From Gadus chalcogrammus (Eukaryota > Chordata > Actinopteri > Gadiformes > Gadidae): a stretch of DNA of 64,000 nt. Both the position numbers and the translations under genes were made by a program. The notes beneath the pieces are model-generated. The model saw nothing but the letters and a program-made list of their open reading frames with translations, had not been told where the DNA came from and searched no databases. Below, piece after piece: positions 42,753 to 55,130 of the stretch (position 1 is its first letter; every line of letters starts with the position of its first letter). The stretch is from contig NC_079422.1 of assembly GCF_026213295.1 (NCBI RefSeq), forward strand, positions 2,442,573-2,506,572, given 5' to 3'.

Positions 42753-44255
42753 CTACCAATGAGGGATTGGCTTCATTAGTGCACTTATAGGAGCTATATG
42801 TCCATCCTCTCCGCAGCGGAAGCAATACCATGGGCGGGGCTTGTTGAATTGCTTATACTCTGAACCTGCGGATGGCAAAGACGGCTGGGAGGTTGGCTTT
42901 ATCCGTGAAGTCTCATTTGTGTCAGAAGTTGAAAATGTTTGATTTCTCTTTTTGTTTTGTGTGGTAAATTTAGCCACTTGGGCCTGTAGCTCAACAACTT
43001 GTTTTTTTAATTGATCTGTTTCAACTGAAGCTATCTGCTCTGAGCAGGCACACACACTCTGTAGCTGGGACCACACTCGCTGTTTGGGACCAACTGAGGG
43101 TTGCTTGTTAACACCAAGGTGTTTTTTTATGCGCATCTCTTTATTGGCATGTTTATCTTCCTCTGTGCGAAGTGAGATGAGCAGTTCAGCAAAGGAAGGA
43201 GGGCATTTTATCTTTTGCTCAAGCTGTAGGTCGGTGATTAAAGTATCATTCCAACAGCCTCTACAAAACTGTTTTAACTGATGCCTATCAAACTCATCAG
43301 CTGAGACTCCCCCCCTTCTTTTGGCAGTCTGTAGAACAATTTGAAGCCTATGGAGGTAGGTTGACGGTTTTTCTCCGACATTCTAAAAGGTACTCATGAA
43401 CCTAGCAAACAGTTGAGCTTTGAGAATCGAGATGTTTGACAAAATCTGTAGCTGGGGGCAGTAAGCTGTCTACCACTCTACGTGTTCGGCTTAGGTCAGA
43501 TAGTTTTGGGTCTGTTAAAAGATGCTCTACAGTTGACCACCAAGTCTAAAAATCTGCCTCATCATTTGGCCGCGGCAGTCTACCAGAAAAAGAGCGAAGA
43601 CGAGCATCGGCATAGTAGGACTGTGGGGCTTCCTCACTCCTAACAATGTGTTCCACCACCACTTTCTGTATCTCAGGTGGGTTCATGTCACTTACAGTTA
43701 ATTGTGCACTCGGATTGACAGTCACTCCTGATTTGACTGTTTGGGGGCCTTTGGTCAGGTTTTGATATATCGTGGCCGAGCTTTGTGGAAAAAACACATT
43801 AGCTGTTGGCATAGGATCTTCAGTGGTAATAGCTCTTCTTGCAAGACAAGTTGGAACGCCTTCCCTGTCATTTTAGCAATGGCTTGTAACTCTGAAATGT
43901 AACCTTTAGTTGCAGTCCGAGCAGCGGTAGGGGAAAAAACGCTCACAAGTGCACGGACATGGAATGTTACATCAGGTGAAGTGGGACTTCTGTAGTCAAA
44001 CGGTAACAAAGGGCTGAGTGTTTGCAGTGCAATTCCAAATGTGAACTAAACTATCGCATTGTTATGAAACTCAGAGTCTGGTTTATCAATGTAAATAACC
44101 CTGTTAATGGATCCATGAGACTCCAAATAGCTCTGAATTTCATTATCAGACACCGACTTAGTTAACCCACTAATAATAACCGAATTGGGAACCTTAACTC
44201 CTTCATCCGTTATTATTTCCAATTCAAAAATTAAAATAATTCACTCGAAAATCAT
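42753..44255 (-). pseudogene. Gypsy gag (PNMA/ZCCHC-like)
   Basis: Gag forms the particle that packages element RNA. From 44250 leftwards the N-terminal RRM-like segment reads NSVIISGLTKSVSDNEIQSY, VIYIDKPDSEFHNNAIV, a stop, then FGIALQTLSPLLPFDYRSPT. The capsid side has EIQKVVVEHIVRSEEAPQSY and LRSFSGRLPRPNDEADF (43700-43546), as in PNMA/ZCCHC12-type gags. A coiled-coil-like VELQAQVAKF and a zinc knuckle starting YCFRCGEDGHIA (near 42825) follow. The reading frame shifts inside the knuckle before its last Cys. A stop also lies four codons after the probable ATG at 44255. Not functional. Confidence 0.82.
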
Positions 44256-44261
44256 CCACTT

Positions 44262-44281
44262 GCTCCTGGCTAGCTCGCCAA
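44262..44281 (-). promoter_or_regulatory. Putative gypsy primer-binding site
   Basis: On the minus strand TTGGCGAGCTAGCCAGGAGC lies four bases after the 5' LTR end, where the tRNA primer site should be. The matching tRNA was not identified. Confidence 0.4.
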
Positions 44282-44285
44282 TTTC

Positions 44286-45229
44286 TGTAACACCTTTTTG
44301 GATTAGCAGATTAAGAACTCTTATACAACAATATTCTGGGCCAGATTACTAGGTTCGACTACTGGAGCAAGATGGATAATTAATGAAACGACACAGTTTA
44401 GTTTGACGACATATATTAATCAAAAGTTGTTTCTTTAAACAGTAAAGAAATAAAATAACCATATACTTTATAAATCACATAAATCACATAAACGACATAA
44501 CCTTGGGCCCAAGTAGGAAATAAAAGAGAATAAAAGAAAATGTAACCCGGGATTGTAATTATCTTGTGTGTGGTAATTGTTCCGTGATGGATTCTCGCAC
44601 GATATGCAGAATAGTAGTGGCCGTGCAGATCCTACCACTCAGTCAATAACTCACAACCGGTCCAAAGAATTTCAAATGTTCCTCTCAGTGGATCCTGGTT
44701 CAATGGTAGCTCGCCATCTTTGGACGGGATCGGTCAGTGTGGAATCAATCAAGCGTCAAAAGGAAAAACCTGACCAAAGGTTAAATAACTTGCTGCGGGC
44801 CCTCCCGCAGCATCAAAACGGCGCCCGCGTGGCGGTGCGAGACAACGAAAGTATTTTCACAAGAGAACTGCTTCGCTCTGACGGTTCTCTGACGGTTCTC
44901 TGACGGTTCATCTGTTTGTATCTGCGTTCGGTTATCTGACTGAAGGAATAGCACAGTGGCTTGTTCTGGCTCGGAGCATAAACAAATGCGTTCCTCTCCG
45001 TCTCATCTCCCTAAGCAACTCACCGTACTCTCACGCGACTCCTCTCGCAAACAGTTCACACTTCAAAATAAAAGTAATATTATATTGAACTTCAATCGAA
45101 AACCAACGTAACGTAACCTCATACACTTGAAACTAAATAGTTAGATCAATACAACATTTTAACCAAGTATATGCCTTCAAAAGCCCTCCAATAAATGCTT
45201 TTAATAGCCCTTATATTGACAGGGTTACA
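44286..45229 (-). repeat. Gypsy 5' LTR
   Basis: A 944-bp LTR with TG...CA ends on the minus strand (TGTAACCCTGTC to AAAAAGGTGTTACA). It has CTAAATAG at 45136 where the other LTR carries a hAT, giving the empty site. It also has a local triplication of CTGACGGTTCT near 44880-44905. Confidence 0.9.
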
Positions 45230-45429
45230 CACTTCTCTATGAGGTTCCTATCATCGTACTAGCCTCTTTGCCTGTTACCTGAGCGTTTCACACTTTATCT
45301 ACCCAGAGCTCTCACTGCAGAAGGTGTCCAACCAGTTGTTTAACACATTCCTACAAACACAGTTTATGTACAGTAAATACTGTACATAAACATGAATGCA
45401 CACTAACACCTGAACCAAATGCAAGAACA

Positions 45430-45445
45430 CACAAACACACATATA

Positions 45446-45494
<49 letters not shown>

Positions 45495-45571
45495 GCACAC
45501 ATGCACATGCACACACACACACACACACACACAGACAGACTCACACACAGACAGACTCACACACAGACAGA

Positions 45572-45646
<75 letters not shown>
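45430..45646 (+). repeat. (CA)n compound microsatellite
   Basis: Two long CA blocks (about 45439-45493 and 45570-45645) are separated by a small 18-bp tandem of ACAGACAGACTCACACAC, about three copies. The flank 45647-46011 holds nothing I recognise. Confidence 0.9.
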
Positions 45647-45647
<1 letters not shown>

Positions 45648-46011
45648 ATTCAAATACTTTTTTTGCCACTATCCTTTACAGTTAACAACATATGGGAAAA
45701 TATTGCAATATTAAAACTTAGAAATACATTCAGCACATTTCCTTGCATTCATAAATAATACAATTTCCAACAGGTAGCTTGGGGACTTCCCCCTGGTTAC
45801 TGAGCACTGATGGTTGGGCAAACCACTGCATAAACACAACAAATCACACAATCAACTGCAAGATGACAAGATAACCAAGGCACTTGAGAATCAGAGTTGT
45901 ATCTCACTTACTACTGAACTGAAAAATCAAATGACTAATTTATAACACAATCTGTCAAATATATTTGATTGATTGGCTTACTTTGTTATCCGGGTAGGTA
46001 TATTGTAATTA

Positions 46012-46629
46012 GGGGTGGGAATTGATACGTTTTTATCAATATCAATGCCATTGTTGATTCTGCCTATCGATCCAATTCCTTATCAATTCTCTTACCGATT
46101 CCTGAGTAGTTCATTGAGTGGCAAAAAAAGAGTTCTACAGTCTTCTGCACCAAAAGTAACCATTTTATTTCCTAAATACTAACACAAGAACAAGAAACAA
46201 GAAAACATAGTCTAAATAAGTTAGACTGACAATAAATAAGTAATAAAAAAAATAGGAAGACACTTACAATTGAACATGCTAAATTATGATTTAACACTAA
46301 ACTTTTATATACATATTTTAGATGTAATAACTGTAAGCTTAACTAAGCTTAAACCAAACGTCATTAAATTAAAGTTTAACACTTTTCTAGGAAGGGTTAT
46401 AAAAAGTAAACAAAATAGTGAACATACGTACATCCCCTTTAATTAAATAGGCATGAAATGTATGCCTTCATAACATCTTTTAGATTAATTTTTTTTTACT
46501 GAGCGTCAACAATTCTTATGTAAGAATATAAGCATATCTGCCTTTTCTGGGAGTGAAAGGGGTAACTTGAGCCGATGTCGAGGGGCCAGCTGCCTGAGAG
46601 CGATCATCTAAAATGCATGAAATTTGTAT
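46012..46629 (+). mobile_element. hAT-like repeat remnant (AGGGGTGGGAATTGATA end)
   Basis: The left end TAGGGGTGGGAATTGATACG with ATCGATCCAATTCC-like sequence behind it is typical of fish hAT MITEs. No right end is seen before the L1 target site. Confidence 0.45.
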
Positions 46630-47251
46630 AGGTCGGCATTATTATTTTTTTTGTTTAAACATTTTATTAAAGAAAATGATGACAAAGTCTGATGTACATT
46701 CAGAGACAGTTACAAAGGCATTTTCAGTTTTTTCAAATTATTATATCTTCTTAACCCCTCCCATACCCACCCCCAGCTTCCTCAACATAACCAAAACTAA
46801 ATAAAAAGAAATTATATATAAAAGATAAAGACAGACAAGAGCAAACAGACATGGACAGGATAGGACAAAAGACATGTATACAAATAATTAAGCAAGTAAA
46901 TGAATATGATATAAAACAAAACCTTTAACAAAAAAGATACAAAGATGAATTATTAAAGTATCTTTATATGTATATATATATATATTATATAAAAAAAAAG
47001 AATAATAATAAAAAAAAGAATAATAAGAATAAGAATAATAATCTGTCTCAATATTGTGCAAATAATGGAATTGTTGCAGTACTTATAACACCAGCTATAG
47101 AAGGCAGAGTTGTTTTTTAAACATGTTTTAAAACCACAGTGTTCATATACGTCACTCCTACAGGAGAGGGCAGGGTGGTGGACAGGCAGCAGCGCACAGA
47201 TAATAAATTAATGCAAAGTAGTGTAGTTTAATGTAAAGTATGTTTTGGGTT

Positions 47252-50200
47252 CTACTGTGCAATTTCACTCGCAGGCAGACGGTCGAAATAGTTAATCAAC
47301 GGTTGCCAGTGACAATGGAATTTATCCGAGCAGCCTCTCAAAGCAAATTTAATTTTTTCCAATTTTAGAAAGGACATGATGTCACAAAGCCAAGATTTAA
47401 GTGATGGAGGGAGGCGGGATTTCCATAAGAGCAAAATGCTCCTTCGAGCGATCAGAGAGGAGAAAGCAATTACATTGGATTGAGTATTTGTTGCAACATT
47501 TTCAACTGGAAGTCTTCCAAAAATAGCTACATGAGGAGATGGTGGATATGGATCTGCGTTATTTCAGAAATAACCTTAAAGAATGAATCCCAGAAAGTAA
47601 ATAACTCAGGGCATGTCCAAAACATATGTGTAAGGTCACACGGTGAGAGCGAGCATCTATTACATTTATCTTCAACTGTATCTGGTAGATTTAGAAAGCC
47701 TGGACATGCTATAATGAATCCTGTGGAGCACTTTAAATTGAATGAGGCTAAGCCGCATACATGAAGAGGAAAGTTTGATATTTGTAAGGGCTTTACTCCA
47801 GAACCGATCAGAAAAGGTCACTTGCAGTTCGTCTTCCCAGTTTGATTTGATTTTTTCAATAGTTAATTCATTGGCTGGCAACAGTAGGTCATATAGGTAG
47901 GAGACATGTCCTTTAGGGGTGGTGTTAGCTAAGAGAACGTGGTCCATACCAGTTACGGTTGGGATAAGTGGGAATGTAGGTGAATGAGTTCTTGCAAAAT
48001 CCCGTAGTTGAAAATATCTAAAGAAATCCGAACTGGTTAATCCAAATATGGCTTGTAGCTGGTTGAAACTTGCAAATGACCCTTCCACATACAAATCTTT
48101 TAATGAATGCAGACCCCCTCTGCCCAGGAACACAAAGCGTGGATCAATTCTGGCTGGTGCAAAGAGATGGTTTTTGCAGATGGGTGTTGATTGAGGAAGG
48201 GAAGACCACTTAAAATGTCCCCTTATTGAGCCCAGATTTTGAGTGATGCAACGACAAGGGGGTTAGATGTGTACTGTGAGTAAGGTAAGGGTAGGGTGCC
48301 GCATGCCAGAGCCTGCGGCGATGAAGATATGCATGAATCAGATTCCAATTGGCACCAGCTGCTCTGTGGGGATGTAAACCAGAGTAATAGTTTGTGCGCG
48401 TTTGCCGCCCAGTAATAAGATTGGAAGTTTGGCAAGCCAAGTCCACCTGAAGGTCTACTCCGCTGCATGGCAGCTTTGCAGATTCTAGGATGTTTACCCG
48501 CCCATATGAATTGAGAGACAACAGAGTCAATAGATTTGAAAAAAAATCGGGGTAAAAAGATGGGAAGGCATTGGAAGAGGTATAGATAGCGAGGTAAAAC
48601 GTTCATCTTGACTATTTGTACCCTACCTGCTAGTGAAAGGGGTAAGTGGCTCCACCTTTGGAGGTCAGACTTGATTTTTGAGGTGAGAGCTGCAAAGTTT
48701 TGTTCACGTAGGGACCTTATAGATCGTGTAATGACGACACCTAAGTATTTAAACTCTGAGCTGGAAAACTTAAACGGGATAGACAGTGCTGGGATGTCCA
48801 AGGCTGGCTGATTAACTGGAAAACATTCACTTTTTTGAACATTTAATTTGTATCCCGAAAAAGTGCTGAAGAAGTTAAGGATTGATAAGATCTGAGGAAT
48901 ACTAGACAACGGGTTCCTTACGTACAAAAGCAGGTCATCTGCGTAGAGGATACTTTGTGTTCTGTTCCCCATCGCTGGATGCCCAGAAAACCTCTTTCCG
49001 TTTTAAGTGCTATCGAGAGTGGCTCTATGGCGATGGCGAATAGAAGAGGGGAAAGCGGGCACCCCTGGCGCGTTCCACGAGAAAGGGGAAAAGTCTTAGA
49101 ACGAGAAGTATTTGTGCATACCGATGCTTGAGGAGAGGTGTAAAGCAATTGAATCCAAGATATAAAATTGCCTCCAAAGCCAAATGCCGCAACGTCGGTG
49201 AACAAGTAGGACCACTCCACCCTATCGAAGGCCTTCGCGGCATCAAGGGACACGATCACCTCTGGGTCAGAAGGGGAGGGTGGGGTGTGGATGATGCCGA
49301 GAAGCCTTCTAATGTTGGTGAATGAGTGTCGTTGTCTAATGAACCCCGTCTGGTCTTCTGACACAATGGAGGTCATAACAATCTCCAACCGACGTGAAAT
49401 GGCCTTCGCAAGTATTTTAACATCAACAGACAGTAACGATATCGGACGAAAAGACGCACAGTTTAAGGGATCTTTGTCCTTCTTAATATAAGGAAATTGA
49501 GGCCTGGGTGAGGGTGTTGGCAAGCAGCCCTGCCGGAGCGACTGCGTAAACATCCTTAGTAGTAATGGAGCTAATTCTTCTATAAATCTTTTAAAAAATT
49601 CCACCGGAAAGCCATCCGGTCCGGGTGATTTATTATTATTCATCAGTTTTATTGCTTCGGTAATCTCGTTAAGTTGCAAACGGCTGTCTAGCATCTGTCT
49701 GTTATCCTCTGAAATCACGGGTACGTCTAGTGCTGTGAAAAATTCAGACATATGAGCATATTCATTATTGGAGGACTCCGACGTATAGAGCTGAGAATAG
49801 AATGTTTTAAAAACGTTATTTATTTCTACGGGGTCAGACGTAAGCGCACCGGTATTAGTACGGATCCGAGTAATCTGGTTGGAAGCAGTTTTAGTTTTCA
49901 GCTGATGGGCTAATAAAGGCCTTTAGGGTTTCCCATAATAGCATAGGGCAGATGCCTTCTGTGTTATTGGTTTCCAAAAAGAGGTCAATGGCTTCGGAGA
50001 TTTGTTTACAGAAATTCCCATCAGCCAGCAACAGGGTATCTAAGCGCCATGTCCTATAATCTTTAGGCCTATGGTCAAAACGAAGGTCAAGGGTTACTGC
50101 GGAGTGGTCAGATACGACTATAGGTGAGTATTGTGTGGATATTACCGAGGGAATTAGTGTTTTGTCAATGAGAAAGTAATCTATGCGTGAAAAAGTACGA

Positions 50201-50976
50201 TGTACGTGTGAAAAGAAAGAGTACTGCTTAATAGTGGGATGTAGAAAGTCTGTAGGGATCAACATAGCATATTGTTCCATAAAGGCAGAGAGGATCTGAG
50301 ACATTTTAGATGGTGTTGAAGTTCTGGAGCTAGACCTATCCAGTAGAGGGTTAATGACACAGTTCATATCACCTCCCGCAATTAGCACATTAGAATTTAA
50401 GTTAGGAAGAGAAGACAATAGGTTTTTCATGAAGTTATAGTCATCCCAATTAGGAGCATAGACAGATACGAGGAGAACCGGTTTCTGGTACAGTGTACCG
50501 GGGACAATCACATAGCGACCATTTGGGTCTGCAATAATTTTGTCTGGAGTGAAATGCACGTTTTTCCTAACAAGTATGGCCACACCTCTCGTTTTCAGGT
50601 TAAATTTAGAATGAAAGATTTGTCCTATCCAAGGTCTAGACAATTTCTGGTGATCAATATTAAGTAAGTGTGTCTCTTGGAGAAACATTATGTCAGCTTT
50701 AAGGTTTTGAATGTGTGAGAATATCCTAGCACGCTTGACTGTGGCATTGAGTCCACCTACATTTAATATGTAGGTATTCTTACCACCTGTCCACCACCCT
50801 TCTGTGAATGGGCTACGTCGGCCATAGCACAAAGATCGATATGAAGTGTAACATACCAGCACTGCAGTCTGTGGATTGTTCCAGAGCAAATGAGAGAAAG
50901 AAAAGGTAAATAAATGCAACATTGAAAGACACAATGAGACCGATGGGACAAAAAAATAAACCAACAAAATACACAA
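47252..50976 (-). pseudogene. L1 ORF2 (endonuclease and reverse transcriptase)
   Basis: Endonuclease at 50750-50080: LNVGGLNATVKRARIFSHIQ, IMFLQETHLL, GVAILVRKNVHF, VSVYAPNWDD, LIAGGDMNCVINPLLDRSSS, FSRIDYFLID and VSDHSAVTLDL. RT at 49751-48918: NNNKSPGPDGFPVEFFKRFI, SFRPISLLSVDVKILAKAIS, SEDQTGFIRQRHSFTNIRRL, SLDAAKAFDRVEWSYLF and RGTRQGCPLSPLLFAIAIEP. The catalytic ILYADDLLLYV lies in another frame at about 48940, so a frameshift splits RT just before it. The C-terminal part (SEFKYLGVVITRSIRS, WSHLPLSLAGRVQIVKMNVL) ends at a stop in 48223. Degraded pieces continue to 47252. Confidence 0.92.
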
Positions 50977-51724
50977 AAAAGGAAGTTGGCTTACTTACCC
51001 CAGCCATGCCCCTCCCCACCTCCCCGAACCCCAGAGCTTCCCTAACCCTTTGGTTATCATGCCTCTTCGCCAATTGCATTGGCGTACACTATTCAACCTT
51101 AACTAACCTTCACTCGAATGCTTAGCTTCTCTTCCCAAAATATGTAACAGTATCCCCATTATTAAGGTCAAACGAACAATAGAACAAAGAAATATTCCAA
51201 AGAACTTGGTCCGTAGTATAATTAGCTATACGTGTGATTAATAATACTCCATCCTCTTTAACAGCAACAGGCTTTGAGAAGGTGAGTGAATTATGAGCTT
51301 CTAGTGCTTGAGCGAATTTCAGTGCAGAGGATATCAAGCAGCAAGTGTCCAATTTACATTAGGCTATATTCGGCCTCACAGCACAACATAAGCGAAACAT
51401 ACCTTCTCAGTAACGCAAACTAACGAGGCAGGAGCAATAACACGAGTAACAGCTCAGTTATGGCTAATAACAAGAGTAACAGCACAATCATAGCTCCTAA
51501 GAGCACAACATTTTCATCAATAGTAACGCAGCCCAACAGTATTGCCGAGAGGACGTAAGCCAAGTTAACATGACAGCTTTTCGTTCACGGCACTCCCGAT
51601 CGGGCCGCAGGCTGCTGGTGGTGGGCTGCGGCAAACACCCGGGCTTCTTCGGGCGAGGAGAAACCTCTCCTGGCCCCATCTTTCAGCACAATCGATAGCC
51701 TTGCCGGGAAGAGCAGAGATGGCC

Positions 51725-52420
51725 TCAGACCAAGTTGTACAGCTCAGCCATGACTTCTCGATATCTGGTTCGCTGCTCCAGGACTTCTGGTGTATAATCC
51801 TCGAAAATCAATACCGGTTTCCCCCTGTATTGCAGTTTACCTCTCTGTTTGCGGGCCTCTCTGACGACCAATTCTCGCACTTGGTAGCGGTGGAAGCGAA
51901 TAATAACAACCCGTGGCTTACCCCCCGGGGGGGGTTTGGCGATGAGGGCTCGATGTGCCCGGTCAAGTTCGGGGGGAGTTGGTAGTATTTGGCTGCCGAC
52001 AAGCATGTCTGAAAAGAAAGTCGTCGGCCGGGGCCCCTCAATCGGCTCTGGCAGCCCGATTATCCTGATATTATTCCTCCGGCTCCGACCCTCCAAGTCC
52101 GCTGTTTTAGCTGCCAGCTTAGCGTTGCTATCAGCTAGCGTGGTGCACTTCTCCTCGAGCAAACACATACGCTCTTCCAGCAGGTTAGCGTTTGACTCCA
52201 CCGAGAAGATGCGCTGGTCGTGATCTTCTACTGTGGCTTGGGTTTGAGTCAGTTTCTCTTCCAGAGATGAAAATGCCATTTTAAACTCAGATGAGATGGC
52301 TTCTCTGTGCTCCTCCAGCAGTTCAGCTATGTTAGCAACACAGGAGCCACCACAAGTGCCATGGGCTTCTACCTTTTTGGCGTCGTCTTTCTTGGATTGT
52401 TTGCCTGGTTTCGATTACAT
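51725..52420 (-). pseudogene. L1 ORF1 RNA-binding protein
   Basis: ORF1p coats LINE RNA as a trimer. A coiled coil (EEHREAISSEFKMAFSSLEE to NLLEERMCLLEEKCTTLADS) is followed by RRNNIRIIGLPEPIEGPRP (start of the RRM) and VVIIRFHRYQVRELVVREAR plus LIFEDYTPEVLEQRTRYREV (C-terminal domain). The open part covers 52279-51725. Reading from an upstream ATG near 52420 gives a TAA as second codon and then an otherwise open KPGKQSKKDDAKKVEAHGTC stretch. A single nonsense change at the start may thus have disabled it. Confidence 0.85.
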
Positions 52421-52576
52421 TTTGCCAGTTTTACATTGATACCACGTTAATTGTTCGTTGGTTCGTATTTGAAGAGGTTTGGGGTAGTTAAAGCTATTAT
52501 TTTTGAAAAAGTAATGGGAGAGCAAAGCTAATGCGGCCACTACATTCCGATCCCCAACCGGAGGTCGGCATTATTA

Positions 52577-53580
52577 ATAAAAACTAGAACTGCAAGCAGT
52601 TATGCAGGGGTCCAAGAAATGTGCATTTCGCCGGCACAACACGAAGCATGTGTTCAAAACGCTACCGTGAACCTGTGGATATAAAGGTTTTGACTGTGGG
52701 AGGTTCGGTGTGGGAGATATATCCCCAAACGCATTTTCAGAACATTCCTTTGGCCAGTTAGGAGATGAACAATTCCCTTGTTTATGGCGGCCCCTAATGG
52801 CGAAATTTTCCGAATTTTTTATCGAACGACATTAAGGTTAGCACCAACATCTTTGTAAAATTTGGACTCGATCCGATGTCTAATTTTGGATTTTTTTTTT
52901 TTTTTTTTTCCACGTCTAATTTAGCTAATAAACCAATATTCAAAACGCTACCGTTTCGTCGAAATTTTGTAGAAGATATACAATTTCCTTGTTTATTTTG
53001 CCCCCCAATGGCGAAATTTTCCGAATTTTTTATCGAACGACATTAAGGTTAGCACCAACATCTTTGTAAAATTTGGACTCGATCCGATGTCTAATTTTGG
53101 ATTTTTTTTTTTTTTTTTTTTCACGTCTAATTTAGCTAATAAACCAATATTCAAAACGCTACCGTTTCGTCGTCGAAGGTCGGATCAAAAAAGTGTTCGA
53201 ATTTATTTTTGTGGGTGCGTCTGAAGATGTCGTGTGCAAAGTGGCCTATGCCAAAAGATGCAGCAGACTCCAGTGAATCTGTCGGTATGACGTTTTGGAC
53301 TGCGGGAGGTTTGGTGTGGGAGTTATAGCCCAAAACGCGTATTCCTTGGTATAGCGCCATTTTGTTATCTGAGTAGCGGTGCCGGACCTGGTTCTAGTCA
53401 TGCAATTGGCGCGTGTGCACCATTTACGGTTTGGGCTGTAGTCCCACTTTCACGGGGGGAATAATAAGAAAAATCCTTACAAAAACAATAGGGATCCAAC
53501 CTGTTGGCTTGGACCCCTAATAATAAGAAAAATCCTTACAAAAACAATAGGGTTCCAACCCGTTGGCTTGGACCCCTAAT
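52577..53580. repeat. Dispersed repeat with 210-bp and 60-bp internal duplications
   Basis: GGGGTCCAAG near the left end (52608) and CTTGGACCCCTAAT at the right end are complementary, a familiar fish repeat signature. 52771-52980 is repeated at 52981-53190 (GGCGAAATTTTCCGAATTTT to CAAAACGCTACCGTTTCGTC). The terminal TAATAAGAAAAATCCTTACA unit of 60 bp occurs twice (53461-53520, 53521-53580). Confidence 0.7.
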
Positions 53581-53582
53581 TA

Positions 53583-54250
53583 GGTGCGTTTCCATCAGGT
53601 GGTTGGAGCGGGTAACTATCCTAGTTCTGCCTGGAGGTGGCGCTGTAGGCAAAAAACGTATGCCGATACGTGTTCGTAATAACTGGTAGAAGTAGAAAAG
53701 CTGTAACAAATGTATCAAAAAGCGGCAAGTCTGCCAATGGAGAAGAGTAACAACAAACATGGAGAGAGGAATTCAGCAGCAATTGGTTTCCCTTGGGCAA
53801 GTCATAACTGTTCTTTCAGTGAAGTTATCATTGGCCATCTTAACTTCCATCCGGAGACGAAGAAATAGAGAAATTACAATGTACACAGCGGTAGCAAGGG
53901 AAATACGAGGACGATGTTGAGTGCCTTACGTATGGGAGAGCACAATCGGGTGATGACGTTACACGTTGATGTCGGCAGGGTTGCTATGGCTGGTCGTTAT
54001 GCGGAAATCGGAAAGACCGTCAGTCCTGTGTGTTCAAAGTTCACTACGTCACAGCTGTTTCGAAAAGTGTGTTTCCATCACCCATTTTGCGAATTTACTC
54101 TCTTTCGCATTTCTCGAAAACCACCTCAAGCGAGCGGATAAACTTTTTTGCAAATTAGTGGATTTTGATGCGAGTTTTGGTGTTTCCATCACCTTTTTAC
54201 TGATTCGATACTTCAAATTTCGCATAAAATCAGGGGGATGGAAACGCAAC
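53583..54250. mobile_element. Non-autonomous DNA element with GGTGCGTTTCCATC ends
   Basis: The left end GGTGCGTTTCCATCAGGTGG and the right end GATGGAAACGCAAC are inverted repeats, and GTTTCCATC recurs near the right end at 54068 and 54182. TTA lies before and TAG after, not a clear duplication. Harbinger- or ISL2EU-like by end sequence, uncertain. Confidence 0.5.
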
Positions 54251-54531
54251 TAGTGTCACGCATTTATGATCGCAATGCTTTTTAGTCCACAAGCCACACC
54301 TCCTGTGTCCTAAAGTTCCAAATTCAGTGCCGTTTTAGTCAGCCAGCCAGCCGTTATAAGTTAATTATATTTAAATTATTATAGCCATGGAGCCTTTATT
54401 TTCTCTGAGTTATCATTACATTCTTTCTTGTTATATCGATGTAATTACACAGTGGAAAGGACAGAGAGGGAGCCATATAGAGAGACACTAATGAACTGCG
54501 GAGCCAAGTAGCCTAACTGACGGGCTTAAGA

Positions 54532-55003
54532 TGTCACGCCGCGTCCTGCTACTATGTCCAACAGCCCCATCTAGTGGCCACTTGACGCCACTGTACCTCA
54601 TTCTTCTGTCAAACCTGTCTTCAATCTCCACTTCCTACTTCAGCCGGGGATCTCCATCCAGCCCGCGCCAGTTTGTCGTTTACAACTACCCAGTTCGTAT
54701 CAGTCCTACCAGCATTCTCTAGACCCAGTTCAGTGTTCCCGTTCTCTTGATAACCCTCTCCCCTCTTCCCTAGTTCTCCGTCCGTCACTCGTCACCGAAT
54801 CCCTCCCTGCCTGACTACCTGCCTGTCGCCGAGTCCTTGCCTGCCTGACTGACTCCCTGTTGCAGAACCCTCGCCTGCCTGACTACTGCTTGCTTCGCCC
54901 CATCTTGTCACCTACCCTGTCTCCCAATAAACCCTGTTTCCTTTTACCCCGTCTCTGCCTCCCTGTGTCCAGCGCTTGGGTCCCCTCGACCTGTTCCCTA
55001 ACA
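54532..55003 (+). repeat. Probable solo LTR
   Basis: The 472-bp segment starts TGTCACGCCGCG and ends CTGTTCCCTAACA with an AATAAA signal at about 54928. It is flanked by TAAGA and TAAGG (4 of 5 bases equal). The build is like the 3' part of the gag-only element's LTR. No internal region follows, as expected after LTR-LTR recombination. Confidence 0.65.
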
Positions 55004-55130
55004 TAAGGCCCATCAGCCCATCATTCTTTCGAACCTTCGTAAAAAATATCTTGAGTTTTTCCCAAACATCCTCTTAACATGAAGGCGCGTGCACTGCTCT
55101 AACAACTTTCATAGGCTTGTAACTAGTGGT
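55004..55130 (+). mobile_element. Harbinger 5'-end fragment
   Basis: GGCCCATCAGCCCATCATTC, CTTTCGAACCTTCG and CTCTTAACATGAAGGCGCG align in order with 187-330 of the Harbinger element at the window start. Only the end is present. Confidence 0.55.

Larger units (their letters stand above)
46645..52561 (-). mobile_element. L1-clade LINE, near full length
   Basis: The 15-bp target duplication AGGTCGGCATTATTA flanks it exactly (46630-46644 and 52562-52576). The 3' end on the minus strand terminates in GTTTAAACAAAAAAAATAAT. ORF1 lies at 51725-52420 and ORF2 at 47252-50976. The 5.9-kb length and both genes indicate a nearly complete copy that was later inactivated by point changes. Confidence 0.93.
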
